DNA from: Archivesica marissinica
Lineage: Eukaryota; Mollusca; Bivalvia; Venerida; Vesicomyidae
DNA: 64,000 nucleotides
Assembly (NCBI GenBank): GCA_014843695.1
Contig: CM026390.1
Location: forward strand, 53,596,121 to 53,660,120
Direction: 5' to 3'
The notes under the pieces are model-generated. The model did no database searches. It was not told the origin of the DNA and saw nothing but the letters and a program-made list of their open reading frames with translations. This document shows, one piece after another, positions 50,491 to 64,000 of this stretch; positions within the stretch are counted from its first letter, which is position 1, and each line of letters starts with the position of its first letter. Made by a program: the position numbers and the translations under genes.

Positions 50491-52165
50491 GCAAAAAAAA
50501 CACATCACTGATGCCTATGTCAATGTGTGTACAAAAACACATCCCTGACTGATGCCTATGTTATATGTGTACAAAAACACATCCCTGGCTGATGCCTATG
50601 TCAATGTGTGCACAAAAACACATCCCTGGCTGATGCCTATGTTATATGTGTACAAAAACACATCCCTGGCTGATGCCTATGTCAATGTGTGCACAAAACA
50701 CATCCCTGGCTGATGCCTATGTTATATGTGTACAAAAACACATCCCTGACTGATGCCTATGTCAATGTGTGTACAAAAACACATCCCTGACTGATGCCTA
50801 TGTTATATGTGTACAAAAACACATCCCTGGCTGATGCCTATGTCAATGTGTGCACAAAAACACATCCCTGACTGATGCCTATGTTATATGTGTACAAAAA
50901 CACATCCCTGGCTGATGCCTATGTCAATGTGTGCACAAAACACATCCCTGGCTGATGCCTATGTTTTATGTGTACAAAAACACATCCCTGACTGATGCCT
51001 ATGTCAATGTGTGCACAAAAACACATCCCTGGCTGATGCCTATGTTATATGTGCACAAAAACACATCCCTGGCTGATGCCTATGTCATGTGTGCACAAAA
51101 ACACATCCCTGACTGATGCCTATGTCATGTGCACTAAAACACATCCCTGGCTGATGCCTATGTTATATGTGCACAAAAACACATCCCTGACTGATGCCTA
51201 TGTTATATGTGCACAAAAACACATCCCTGACTGATGCCTATGTTATATGTGTACAAAAACACATCCCTGGCTGATGCCTATGTCATGTGTGTACAAAAAC
51301 ACATCCCTGACTGATGCCTATGTTATATGTGCACAAAAACACATCCCTGACTGATGCCTATGTTATATGTGTACAAAAACACATCCCTGACTGATGCCTA
51401 TGTCAATGTGTGCACAAAAACACATCCCTGGCTGATGCCTATGTCATGTGTGTACAAAAACACATCCCTGACTGATGCCTATGTCAATGTGTGCACAAAA
51501 ACATATCCCTGACTGATGCCTATGTCATGTGCACTAAAACACATCCCTGACTGATGCCTATGTCAATGTGTGCACAAAAACACATCCCTGGCTGATGCCT
51601 ATGTTATATGTGTACAAAAACACATCCCTGACTGATGCCTATGTCAATGTGTGCACAAAAACACATCCCTGGCTGATGCCTATGTCATGTGTGTACAAAA
51701 ACACATCCCTGGCTTACGCCTATGTCAATGTGTGCACAAAAACACATCCCTGACTGATGCCTATGTCAATGTGTGCACAAAAACACATCCCTGGCTGATG
51801 CACACTGTGTCATGTGCACTAAAACACATCCCTGGCTGATGCCTATGTCATGTGCACAAAAACACATCCCTGGCTGATGCCTATGTTATATGTGCACAAA
51901 AACACACCCCTGACTGATGCCTATGTCATGTGCACAAAAACACATCCCTGACTGATGCCTATGTTATATGTGCACAAAAACACATCCCTGACTGATGCCT
52001 ATGTCATGTGTGTACAAAAACACATCCCTGACTGATGCCTATGTCATGTGTGTACAAAAACACACCCCTGACTGATGCCTATGTCATGTGTGCACAAAAA
52101 CACACCCCTGACTGATGCCTATGTCATGTGTGTACAAAAACACACCCCTGACTGATGCACACTCT
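50491..52165 (+). repeat. Minisatellite, 37-41-bp unit, about 42 copies
   Basis: Unit AAAAACACATCCCTGACTGA then TGCCTATGTCAATGTGTGCA and C; variants GACTG/GGCTG, GTCAATG/GTTATATG/GTCATG and GTAC/GCAC shuffle through the array. Confidence 0.96.
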
Positions 52166-52279
52166 GTTGGAGCGGCATTCAACAACATTTTAATAATGAG
52201 CAGTAAGCATTTTTTTATAATAACTTCATTTGTTGTTACACTGTGAATGATATACTTTGAAGCTACTAATTGATGTTGT

Positions 52280-53380
52280 CAATTAAGGAATATACTGATG
52301 ATTGCATTTTGTGACTTGCTAATCTGCTGATGATTGCATTTTGTGACTTGCTAATTTGCTGATGATTGCATTTTGTAACTTGCTAAATCATCTGGTGATT
52401 GCATTTTGTGACTTGCTAATCTGCTGATGATTGCATTTTGTAACTTGCTAATCATCTGGTGATTGCATTTTGTAACTTGCTAATCATCTGATGATTGCAT
52501 TTTGTAACTTGCTAATCTGTCGATGATTGTATTTTGTCTCTTGCTAATCTGCTGATGATTGCATTTTGTGACTTGCTAATCTGATGGTGATTGCATTTTG
52601 TAACTTGCTAAATCTGCTGGTGATTGCATTTTGTCACTTGCTAAATCTGATGGTGATTGCATTTTGTCACTTGCTAATAAATCTGCTGGTGATTGCATTT
52701 TGTAACTTGCTAATCATCTGATGATTGCATTTTGTAACTTGCTAATCTGTCGATGATTGTATTTTGTCTCTTGCTAATCTGCTGATGATTGCATTTTGTG
52801 ACTTGCTAATCTGATGGTGATTGCATTTTGTAACTTGCTAAATCTGCTGGTGATTGCATTTTGTCACTTGCTAAATCTGATGGTGATTGCATTTTGTCAC
52901 TTGCTAATAAATCTGCTGGTGATTGCATTTTGTAACTTGCTAATCATCTGATGATTGCATTTTGTAACTTGCTAATCTGTCGATGATTGTATTTTGTCTC
53001 TTGCTAATCTGCTGATGATTGCATTTTGTGACTTGCTAATCTGATGGTGATTGCATTTTGTAACTTGCTAATCTGATGGTGATTGCATTTTGTAACTTGC
53101 TAAATCTGCTGGTGATTGCATTTTGTCACTTGCTAAATCTGATGGTGATTGCATTTTGTCACTTGCTAAATCTGATGGTGATTGCATTTTGTCACTTGCT
53201 AAATCTGCTGGTGATTGCATTTTGTAACTTGCTAAATCTGATGGTGATTGCATTTTGTCACTTGCTAAATCTGATGGTGATTGCATTTTGTCACTTGCTA
53301 AATCTGCTGGTGATTGCATTTTGTAACTTGCTAAATCTGCTGGTGATTGCATTTTGTCACTTGCTAATCTGCTGGATATA
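52280..53380 (+). repeat. Minisatellite, 31-32-bp unit with 230-bp higher-order unit
   Basis: Unit TGATTGCATTTTGTGACTTG then CTAATCTGCTGA. The rare variant CTGTCGATGATTGTATTTTG occurs at about 52518, 52748 and 52978, spacing 230 bp, showing block duplication of seven units. Confidence 0.95.
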
Positions 53381-53589
53381 TGGAGAATGCAATAGTTCAT
53401 TATGTAGGATTATTTTTCTTCCTGTTCTCCATGTACATGTATCCGGTTGTTCATAAATGATGTTAAGAAAATTATATAATATATTATATTGATGTGAAAC
53501 TAATGATCAATGACTTAAGTACTGTGATTAACTAGGGTATCGGTTTCTTGCAAATCTACTAGCTAGTCTCATTTAACAGATATCTTATT

Positions 53590-53740
53590 TATGATATGGT
53601 GCCTTTAGGCAAGGCACTTAATTTCCACATACCTTTTGTCTCTCCCTCATGGCGATGGATTCTATCAGGAATGTGGTCCCGATAGCGATTACACTACTGT
53701 TGTATTCTAAAAACTTGTTTCGCAATCGAGATAAAAGACC
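53590..53740 (+). mobile_element. SINE-like repeat family G
   Basis: GCAAGGCACTTAATTTCCAC, TCTCCCTCATGGCGATGGAT and AACTTGTTTCGCAATCGAGA; copies near 7500 and 30160. Confidence 0.65.
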
Positions 53741-54995
53741 AAGTTGGTGCGTCATAATAACAAACTAAACAACACCAACAACTGTACGGTATTGGCTGAC
53801 TTAACTGCAAGCAGAGAACACAACACATTAGATGTAAGAGTAACCAGAACTGGGCTGTCTATGACTGCTGCAGGTCCGTGGTTTGAATTCTAATTGGGGG
53901 CATGATTTGTGTGAAGGAAAGATTGGTGGTTGTACAAGTGGTGAGCCTGATGGTTGTACCAAGTGTATAACATACAAGGATGGCGTTGGGAATCTTCCCC
54001 CTAATGTTACTACTGATCATCATTAACAAGCCTCCTTGTCTAAAACACGGTACTGAGAAATTACGTGAAATGTCACAAATCCTGGCACTGTCCAACAACA
54101 CCGAAATCAATGTAGAGTTAAATAATAATTTGAGCTGCAGACTTGGTTAAATACCAGTATTGATGTTCATTCTTGTTATGGTCATTGTGCTAGGTTTTTT
54201 ATGGAGCTAACAATATAGTCCAGGTTTGTAATAGGATACCTTGTAACAATTTGTGATCTTGTATGATCGATCTTGTCAGCTTAATTACAAATTGGTTGGA
54301 TCAACCAGTTACAATGTCATGGTTGGATCAACTCGTTACAATGTCAAGATATTTGTTGAACAGATAACGGAACAAGTTTAAATACGTTTTTGAAATTACT
54401 TCAAATTAGACTAATCATTAAGTATTGTTTCATTTGAAAAAGAAGAAAGTGAGGACTGTGTATGTTATATACCAGTTCTGTCTTTCAGTATTATGTTTAG
54501 ATTAGCTGTAGTGTCTGTAGCCTATATACAGGACAACTCGTTTATGAACAACCTGATTTTGTAGTCATATATATTTTGGGAAATCAGTTATTTCTCAAAT
54601 GGATCTTTGTGATTTCTTTGTTGTCTTCGAGTTTGCAATGATAAAAATAAAATATAATGATGCAATGATTTGTTCTTATAATCTGCTAGAAATAATAATA
54701 TTGTGCAGAGTGAAGAAATTGACTTTATAGACGTCGCAGAGCTACTTGAACAACAACTTAATAGACCTTTATTATATGCTCTTATCTGAATAAGAGCTGG
54801 ACCCATAAGAATTGTAACTATGCTTCATAAAACAGTTTGTCAAATCCGTAATAAATGTCTGTGGCCACATGTGTATAACCATTTGGATTGTAATATAATA
54901 TGTTTTAGCAAGAATAAGACTGTGCTAAGTGACTGCCAAATATACACCCCAGAGAGATGAAACATTGGATAATATCAATATGAGCCAGAAAAACA
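53741..54995. other. Non-coding, no gene supported
   Basis: AT-rich; short frames on both strands with no domain. A 20-bp near-duplicate GGTTGGATCAACCAGTTACA / GGTTGGATCAACTCGTTACA occurs at 54294 and 54323. Confidence 0.55.
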
Positions 54996-55004
54996 AGTAG
55001 GATA

Positions 55005-58000
55005 CAAATGATAGGTTTAGTAGTTGGTAGTACAATATCATTGTTCTATATACTACAAATGATAGGTTTGGTAGTTGGTAGTACAACATCATTGTTCTAT
55101 ATACTACAAATGATAGGTTTGGTAGTTGGTAGTACAACATCATTGTTCTATATACTACAAATGATAGGGTTGGTAGTACAATATCATTGTTCTATATACT
55201 ACAAATGATAGGTTTGGTAGTTGGTAGTACAATATCATTGTTCTATATACTACAAATGATAGGTTTGGTAGTACAATATCATTGTTCTATATACTACAAA
55301 TGATAGGTTTAGTAGTACAATATCATTGTTCTATATACTACAAATGATAGGTTTGGTAGTTGGTAGTACAATATCATTGTTCTATATACTACAAATGATA
55401 GGGTTGGTAGTACAATATCATTGTTCTATATACTACAAATGATAGGTTTGGTAGTTGGTAGTACAATATCATTGTTCTATATACTACAAATGATAGGTTT
55501 GGTAGTTGGTAGTACAACATCATTGTTCTATATACTACAAATGATAGGGTTGGTAGTACAATATCATTGTTCTATATACTACAAATGATAGGTTTGGAGT
55601 TGGTAGTACAATATCATTGTTCTATATACTACAAATGATAGGGTTGGTAGTACAATATCATTGTTCTATATACTACAAATGATAGGTTTGGTAGTACAAT
55701 ATCATTGTTCTATATACTACAAATGATAGGTTTGGTAGTACAATATCATTGTTCTATATACTACAAATGATAGGTTTGGTAGTTGGTAGTACAATATCAT
55801 TGTTCTATATACTACAAATGATAGGTTTGGTAGTTGGTAGTACAATATCATTGTTCTATATACTACAAATGATAGGTTTGGTAGTTGGTAGTACAACATC
55901 ATTGTTCTATATACTACAAATGATAGGTTTGGTAGTTGGTAGTACAACATCATTGTTCTATATACTACAAATGATAGGTTTGGTAGTACAACATCATTGT
56001 TCTATATACTACAAATGATAGGTTTGGTAGTACAATATCATTGTTCTATATACTACAAATGATAGGTTTGGTAGTTGGTAGTACAATATCATTGTTCTAT
56101 ATACTACAAATGATAGGTTTGGTAGTACAACATCATTGTTCTATATACTACAAATGATAGGTTTGGTAGTACAATATCATTGTTCTATATACTACAAATG
56201 ATAGGTTTGGTAGTTGGTAGTACAACATCATTGTTCTATATACTACAAATGATAGGGTTGGTAGTACAATATCATTGTTCTATATACTACAAATGATAGG
56301 GTTGGTAGTACAATATCATTGTTCTATATACTACAAATGATAGGTTTGGTAGTTGGTAGTACAATATCATTGTTCTATATACTACAAATGATAGGGTTGG
56401 TAGTACAATATCATTGTTCTATATACTACAAATGATAGGTTTGGTAGTTGGTAGTACAATATCATTGTTCTATATACTACAAATGATAGGTTTGTAGTTG
56501 GTAGTACAACATCATTGTTCTATATACTACAAATGATAGGGTTGGTAGTACAATATCATTGTTCTATATACTACAAATGATGGGTTGGTAGTACAATATC
56601 ATTGTTCTATATACTACAAATGATAGGGTTGGTAGTACAATATCATTGTTCTATATACTACAAATGATAGGTTTGGTAGTACAATATCATTGTTCTATAT
56701 ACTACAAATGATAGGTTTGGTAGTACAATATCATTGTTCTATATACTACAAATGATAGGTTTGGTAGTACAATATCATTGTTCTATATACTACAAATGAT
56801 AGGTTTGGTAGTACAATATCATTGTTCTATATACTACAAATGATAGGTTTGGTAGTTGGTAGTACAATATCATTGTTCTATATACTACAAATGATAGGTT
56901 TGGTAGTTGGTAGTACAATATCATTGTTCTATATACTACAAATGATAGGTTTGGTAGTTGGTAGTACAATATCATTGTTCTATATACTACAAATGATAGG
57001 TTTGGTAGTTGGTAGTACAATATCATTGTTCTATATACTACAAATGATAGGTTTGGTAGTTGGTAGTACAATATCATTGTTCTATATACTACAAATGATA
57101 GGTTTGGTAGTACAATATCATTGTTCTATATACTACAAATGATAGGTTTGGTAGTTGGTAGTACAACATCATTGTTCTATATACTACAAATGATAGGTTT
57201 GGTAGTACAATATCATTGTTCTATATACTACAAATGATAGGTTTGGTAGTACAATATCATTGTTCTATATACTACAATGATAGGTTTGTAGTACAATATC
57301 ATTGTTCTATATACTACAAATGATAGGTTTGGTAGTTGGTAGTACAACATCATTGTTCTATATACTACAAATGATAGGGTTGGTAGTACAATATCATTGT
57401 TCTATATACTACAAATGATAGGGTTGGTAGTACAATATCATTGTTCTATATACTACAAATGATAGGTGGTTGGTAGTACAATATCATTGTTCTATATACT
57501 ACAAATGATAGGTTGGTAGTACAATATCATTGTTCTATATACTACAAATGATAGGTTTGGTAGTTGGTAGTACAATATCATTGTTCTATATACTACAAAT
57601 GATAGGGTTGGTAGTACAATATCATTGTTCTATATACTACAAATGATAGGTTTGGTAGTTGGTAGTACAATATCATTGTTCTATATACTACAAATGATAG
57701 GTTTGGTAGTTGGTAGTACAACATCATTGTTCTATATACTACAAATGATAGGGTTGGTAGTACAATATCATTGTTCTATATACTACAAATGATAGGGTTG
57801 GTAGTACAATATCATTGTTCTATATACTACAAATGATAGGGTTGGTAGTACAATATCATTGTTCTATATACTACAAATGATAGGTTTGGTAGTACAATAT
57901 CATTGTTCTATATACTACAAATGATAGGTTTGGTAGTACAATATCATTGTTCTATATACTACAAATGATAGGTTTGGTAGTTGGTAGTACAATATCATTG

Positions 58001-60599
58001 TTCTATATACTACAAATGATAGGTTTGGTAGTTGGTAGTACAATATCATTGTTCTATATACTACAAATGATAGGTTTGGTAGTTGGTAGTACAACATCAT
58101 TGTTCTATATACTACAAATGATAGGTTTGGTAGTTGGTAGTACAACATCATTGTTCTATATACTACAAATGATAGGTTTGGGTACAAATCATTGTTCTAT
58201 ATACACAAATGATAGGTTGTAGTAATCATTGTCTATATACTACAATGATAGGTTTGGTAGTTGGTAGTACAATATCATTGTTCTATATACTACAAATGAT
58301 AGGTTTGGTAGTACAATATCATTGTTCTATATACTACAAATGATAGGTTTGGTAGTACAATATCATTGTTCTATATACTACAAATGATAGGTTTGGTAGT
58401 ACAATATCATTGTTCTATATACTACAAATGATAGGTTTGGTAGTTGGTAGTACAATATCATTGTTCTATATACTACAAATGATAGGGTTGGTAGTACAAT
58501 ATCATTGTTCTATATACTACAAATGATAGGTTTGGTAGTTGGTAGTACAATATCATTGTTCTATATACTACAAATGATAGGTTTGGTAGTTGGTAGTACA
58601 ATATCATTGTTCTATATACTACAAATGATAGGTTTGGTAGTACAATATCATTGTTCTATATACTACAAATGATAGGTTTGGTAGTTGGTAGTACAACATC
58701 ATTGTTCTATATACTACAAATGATAGGTTTGGTAGTTGGTAGTACAATATCATTGTTCTATATACTACAAATGATAGGTTTGGTAGTTGGTAGTACAACA
58801 TCATTGTTCTATATACTACAAATGATAGGTTTGGTAGTTGGTATACAATATCATTGTTCTATATACTACAAATGATAGGTTGGAGTTGGTAGTACAATAT
58901 CATTGTTCTATATACTACAAATGATAGGTTTGGTAGTTGGTAGTACAATATCATTGTTCTATATACTACAAATGATAGGTTTGGTAGTTGGTAGTACAAT
59001 ATCATTGTTCTATATACTACAAATGATAGGGTTGGTAGTACAATATCATTGTTCTATATACTACAAATGATAGGGTTGGTAGTACAATATCATTGTTCTA
59101 TATACTACAAATGATAGGTTTGGTAGTACAATATCATTGTTCTATATACTACAAATGATAGGTTTGGTAGTACAATATCATTGTTCTATATACTACAAAT
59201 GATAGGTTGGTAGTTGGTAGTACAATATCATTGTTCTATATACTACAAATGATAGGTTTGGTAGTTGGTAGTACAATATCATTGTTCTATATACTACAAA
59301 TGATAGGTTTGGTAGTTGGTAGTACAATATCATTGTTCTATATACTACAAATGATAGGTTTGGTAGTTGGTAGTACAACATCATTGTTCTATATACTACA
59401 AATGATAGGTTTGGTAGTTGGTAGTACAACATCATTGTTCTATATACTACAAATGATAGGTTTGGTAGTACAATATCATTGTTCTATATACTACAAATGA
59501 TAGGTTTGGTAGTACAATATCATTGTTCTATATACTACAAATGATAGGTTTGGTAGTTGGTAGTACAATATCATTGTTCTATATACTACAAATGATAGGT
59601 TTGGTAGTACAATATCATTGTTCTATATACTACAAATGATAGGGTTGGTAGTACAATATCATTGTTCTATATACTACAAATGATAGGTTTGGTAGTTGGT
59701 AGTACAATATCATTGTTCTATATACTACAAATGATAGGTTTGGTAGTTGGTAGTACAATATCATTGTTCTATATACTACAAATGATAGGTTTGGTAGTTG
59801 GTAGTACAACATCATTGTTCTATATACTACAAATGATAGGTTTGGTAGTACAATATCATTGTTCTATATACTACAAATGATAGGTTTGGTAGTACAATAT
59901 CATTGTTCTATATACTACAAATGATAGGTTTGGTAGTTGGTAGTACAATATCATTGTTCTATATACTACAAATGATAGGGTTGGTAGTACAATATCATTG
60001 TTCTATATACTACAAATGATAGGGTTGGTAGTACAATATCATTGTTCTATATACTACAAATGATAGGGTTGGTAGTACAATATCATTGTTCTATATACTA
60101 CAAATGATAGGTTTGGTAGTACAATATCATTGTTCTATATACTACAAATGATAGGTTTGGTAGTTGGTAGTACAATATCATTGTTCTATATACTACAAAT
60201 GATAGGTTTGGTAGTACAATATCATTGTTCTATATACTACAAATGATAGGTTTGGTAGTTGGTAGTACAACATCATTGTTCTATATACTACAAATGATAG
60301 GTTTGGTAGTTGGTAGTACAATATCATTGTTCTATATACTACAAATGATAGGTTTGGTAGTGGTAGTACAATATCATTGTTCTATATACTACAAATGATA
60401 GGTTTGGTAGTTGGTAGTACAATATCATTGTTCTATATACTACAAATGATAGGTTTGGTAGTTGGTAGTACAACATCATTGTTCTATATACTACAAATGA
60501 TAGGTTTGGTAGTACAATATCATTGTTCTATATACTACAAATGATAGGTTTGGTAGTTGGTAGTACAATATCATTGTTCTATATACTACAAATGATAGG
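55005..60599 (+). repeat. Large satellite-like array, 51/44-bp units, running into the gap
   Basis: Unit TACTACAAATGATAGGTTTG then GTAGTTGGTAGTACAATATC and ATTGTTCTATA (51 bp); a 44-bp form lacks one GTAGTTG, and a GATAGGGTTGG form is also 44 bp. More than 110 copies. Runs of 51-bp units give open frames on both strands. It is cut by the assembly gap, so true length is unknown. Confidence 0.97.
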
Positions 60600-61599
60600 N
60601 NNNNNNNNNNNNNNNNNNNNNNNNNNNNNNNNNNNNNNNNNNNNNNNNNNNNNNNNNNNNNNNNNNNNNNNNNNNNNNNNNNNNNNNNNNNNNNNNNNNN
60701 NNNNNNNNNNNNNNNNNNNNNNNNNNNNNNNNNNNNNNNNNNNNNNNNNNNNNNNNNNNNNNNNNNNNNNNNNNNNNNNNNNNNNNNNNNNNNNNNNNNN
60801 NNNNNNNNNNNNNNNNNNNNNNNNNNNNNNNNNNNNNNNNNNNNNNNNNNNNNNNNNNNNNNNNNNNNNNNNNNNNNNNNNNNNNNNNNNNNNNNNNNNN
60901 NNNNNNNNNNNNNNNNNNNNNNNNNNNNNNNNNNNNNNNNNNNNNNNNNNNNNNNNNNNNNNNNNNNNNNNNNNNNNNNNNNNNNNNNNNNNNNNNNNNN
61001 NNNNNNNNNNNNNNNNNNNNNNNNNNNNNNNNNNNNNNNNNNNNNNNNNNNNNNNNNNNNNNNNNNNNNNNNNNNNNNNNNNNNNNNNNNNNNNNNNNNN
61101 NNNNNNNNNNNNNNNNNNNNNNNNNNNNNNNNNNNNNNNNNNNNNNNNNNNNNNNNNNNNNNNNNNNNNNNNNNNNNNNNNNNNNNNNNNNNNNNNNNNN
61201 NNNNNNNNNNNNNNNNNNNNNNNNNNNNNNNNNNNNNNNNNNNNNNNNNNNNNNNNNNNNNNNNNNNNNNNNNNNNNNNNNNNNNNNNNNNNNNNNNNNN
61301 NNNNNNNNNNNNNNNNNNNNNNNNNNNNNNNNNNNNNNNNNNNNNNNNNNNNNNNNNNNNNNNNNNNNNNNNNNNNNNNNNNNNNNNNNNNNNNNNNNNN
61401 NNNNNNNNNNNNNNNNNNNNNNNNNNNNNNNNNNNNNNNNNNNNNNNNNNNNNNNNNNNNNNNNNNNNNNNNNNNNNNNNNNNNNNNNNNNNNNNNNNNN
61501 NNNNNNNNNNNNNNNNNNNNNNNNNNNNNNNNNNNNNNNNNNNNNNNNNNNNNNNNNNNNNNNNNNNNNNNNNNNNNNNNNNNNNNNNNNNNNNNNNNN
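60600..61599. other. Assembly gap, 1,000 N
   Basis: Exactly 1,000 N, probably a fixed-size placeholder, between two different arrays. Open frames across it are meaningless. Confidence 0.99.
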
Positions 61600-64000
61600 G
61601 CCTGTAACCTAACACAATATTCCCGCAGCCTCTAATCACTTCCATCAATAAGATAGCCTGTAACCTAACACAATATTCCCTCAGCCTCTAATCACTTCCA
61701 TCAATAAGATAGCCTGTAACCTAACACAATATTCCCGCAGCCTCTAATCACTTCCATCAATAAGATAGCCTGTAACCTAACACAATATGCCCAGCCTCTA
61801 ATCACTCATCAATAAGATAGCCTGTAACCTAACACAATATTCCCGGCCTTAATACTCCATCAATAGATAGCCGAACTAAACAAATCCCTCAGCCTCTAAT
61901 CACTTCCATCAATAAGATAGCCTGTAACCTAACACAATATTCCCTCAGCCTCTAATCACTTCCATCAATAAGATAGCCTGTAACCTAACACAATATGCCC
62001 GCAGCCTCTAATCACTTCCATCAATAAGATAGCCTGTAACCTAACACAATATGCCGCAGCCTCTAATCACTTCCATCAATAAGATAGCCTGTAACCTAAC
62101 ACAATATTCCCGCAGCCTCTAATCACTTCCATCAATAAGATAGCCTGTAACCTAACACAATATTCCCGCAGCCTAATCACTTCCATCAATACGATAGCCT
62201 GTAACCTAACACAATATGCCCGCAGCCTCTAATCACTTCCATCAATAAGATAGCCTGTAACCTAACACAATATGCCCGCAGCCTCTAATCACTTCCATCA
62301 ATAAGATAGCCTGTAACCTAACACAATATTCCCGCAGCCTCTAATCACTTCCATCAATAAGATAGCCTGTAACCTAACACAATATTCCCGCAGCCTCTAA
62401 TCACTTCCATCAATAAGATAGCCTGTAACCTAACACAATATGCCCGCAGCCTCTAATCACTTCCATCAATAAGATAGCCTGTAAACTAACACAATATGTC
62501 CACAGCTTCTAATCACTTCCATCAATAAGATAGCCTGTAACCTAACACAATATTCCGCAGCCTCTAATCACTTCCATCAATAAGATAGCCTGTAACCTAA
62601 CACAATATTCCCTCAGCCTCTAATCACTTCCATCAATAAGATAGCCTGTAACCTAACACAATATTCCCGCAGCCTCTAATCACTTCCATCAATAAGATAG
62701 CCTGTAACCTAACACAATATTCCCCAGCTCTAATCACTTCCATCAATAAGATAGCCTGTAACCTAACACAATATTCCCTCAGCCTCTAATCACTTCCATC
62801 AATAAGATAGCCTGTAACCTAACACAATATTCCCGCAGCCTCTAATCACTTCCATCAATAAGATAGCCTGTAACCTAACACAATATGCCCGCAGCCTCTA
62901 ATCACTTCCATCAATAAGATAGCCTGTAACCTAACACAATATTCCCTCAGCCTCTAATCACTTCCATCAATAAGATAGCCTGTAACCTAACACAATATTC
63001 CCTCAGCCTCTAATCACTTCCATCAATAAGATAGCCTGTAACCTAACACAATATGCCCTCAGCCTCTAATCACTTCCATCAATAAGATAGCCTGTAACCT
63101 AACACAATATGCCCGCAGCCTCTAATCACTTCCATCAATAAGATAGCCTGTAACCTAACACAATATTCCCTCAGCCTCTAATCACTTCCATCAATAAGAT
63201 AGCCTGTAACCTAACACAATATGCCCTCAGCCTCTAATCACTTCCATCAATAAGATAGCCTGTAACCTAACACAATATGCCCGCAGCCTCTAATCACTTC
63301 CATCAATAAGATAGCCTGTAACCTAACACAATATTCCCTCAGCCTCTAATCACTTCCATCAATAAGATAGCCTGTAACCTAACACAATATTCCCAGCCTC
63401 TAATACTTCCATCAATAGATAGCCTGCCGCAGCCTCTAATCACTTCCATCAATAAGATAGCCTGTAAACTAACACAATATGTCCACAGCCTAATCACTTC
63501 CATCAATAGATAGCTGTAACCTAACACAATATTCCCCAGCCTTAATCACTTCCATCAATAAGATAGCCTGTAACCTAACACAATATTCCCGCAGCCTCTA
63601 ATCACTTCCATCAATAAGATAGCCTGTAACCTAACACAATATTCCCGCAGCCTCTAATCACTTCCATCAATAAGATAGCCTGTAACCTAACACAATATTC
63701 CCTCAGCCTCTAATCACTTCCATCAATAAGATAGCCTGTAACCTAACACAATATTCCCGCAGCCTTAATACTTCCATCAATAAGATAGCCTGTAACCTAA
63801 CACAATATTCCCTCAGCCTCTAATCACTTCCATCAATACGATAGCCTGTAACCTAACACAATATTCCCGCAGCCTCTAATCACTTCCATCAATAAGATAC
63901 CTGTAACTAACACAATACCCACTCTAATCACTTCCATCAATAAGATAGCCTGTAACCTAACACAATATGCCCGCAGCCTCTAATCACTTCCATCAATAAG
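61600..64000 (+). repeat. Large satellite-like array, 56-bp unit, to the right edge
   Basis: Unit GCCTGTAACCTAACACAATA then TTCCCGCAGCCTCTAATCAC and TTCCATCAATAAGATA, about 43 copies, continuing past the window. CCCGC/CCCTC and TTCCC/TGCCC variants mix. Damaged units with scattered single-base deletions (61790-61890, 63390-63540, 63895-63925) look like sequencing errors. Confidence 0.97.

Noticed and set aside
55005..60599. Many open frames on both strands (IGLVVGSTISLFYILQM / YYQLPNLSFVVYRTM)
   Set aside because: Runs of 51-bp units (a multiple of 3) keep frames open on both strands; broken wherever the 44-bp unit occurs.
60491..61648. Open frames of 370 and 385 codons
   Set aside because: They cross the 1,000-N gap and are not real.
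61600..64000. Telomere-like CCTAACA motifs at the right end
   Set aside because: The motif occurs once per 56-bp unit and not as (CCCTAA)n.
55005..64000. CRISPR-like repeat/spacer arrays
   Set aside because: Repeats are directly adjacent with no unique spacers, in a spliced eukaryotic locus.

Overview
This is eukaryotic, intron-rich, AT-rich DNA. The tRNA-headed SINEs, foldback MITEs and very heavy minisatellite load suggest a lophotrochozoan, most likely a bivalve mollusc; no species can be named from the window. There are no bacterial operons, CRISPR arrays or rRNA genes.

One protein-coding gene is supported. It lies on the + strand from before base 1 to a TAG stop at 39461-39463 and is a PARP14-like macro-PARP. 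I placed 24 coding exons by hand. Every intron is GT-AG, every phase matches, and the joined frame is open for 1,897 codons, with the N-terminus cut off by the left edge. Domain order in the visible protein is: a Ser/Asn/Gln/Pro-rich leader; RRM-like folds; a long KH-like region with no enzyme motif; three macrodomains; another KH-like segment; a WWE domain; and a C-terminal ADP-ribosyltransferase domain. In vertebrates this architecture belongs to interferon-linked ADP-ribosylation enzymes. The alignable catalytic triad here is His-Tyr-Glu, whereas human PARP14 has His-Tyr-Leu.

Most of the gene is intron, and nearly every intron has its own minisatellite, a different one each time (units of about 17 to 84 bp, roughly 15 kb in total). 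One array (intron 11) is built from a copy of the preceding coding exon plus its splice donor. Intron 12 opens with a second copy of the end of exon 12 that differs almost only at silent sites and would stay in frame. The introns also hold several tRNA-derived SINE families, a hAT-like MITE with 8-bp target duplications, a piggyBac-like MITE family with TTAA targets (three copies), a nested TTAA or TA insertion with its empty site elsewhere in the window, and a broken LINE reverse transcriptase.

Downstream of the stop (39.5-41.7 kb) comes a probable 3'UTR and flank with duplicated 30-bp arrays. From 42 to 55 kb there is non-coding DNA with SINEs, MITEs and minisatellites. From 55 kb to the end are two large satellite arrays separated by an assembly gap of exactly 1,000 N (60600-61599). 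The many open frames in the arrays come from periodicity and are not genes.
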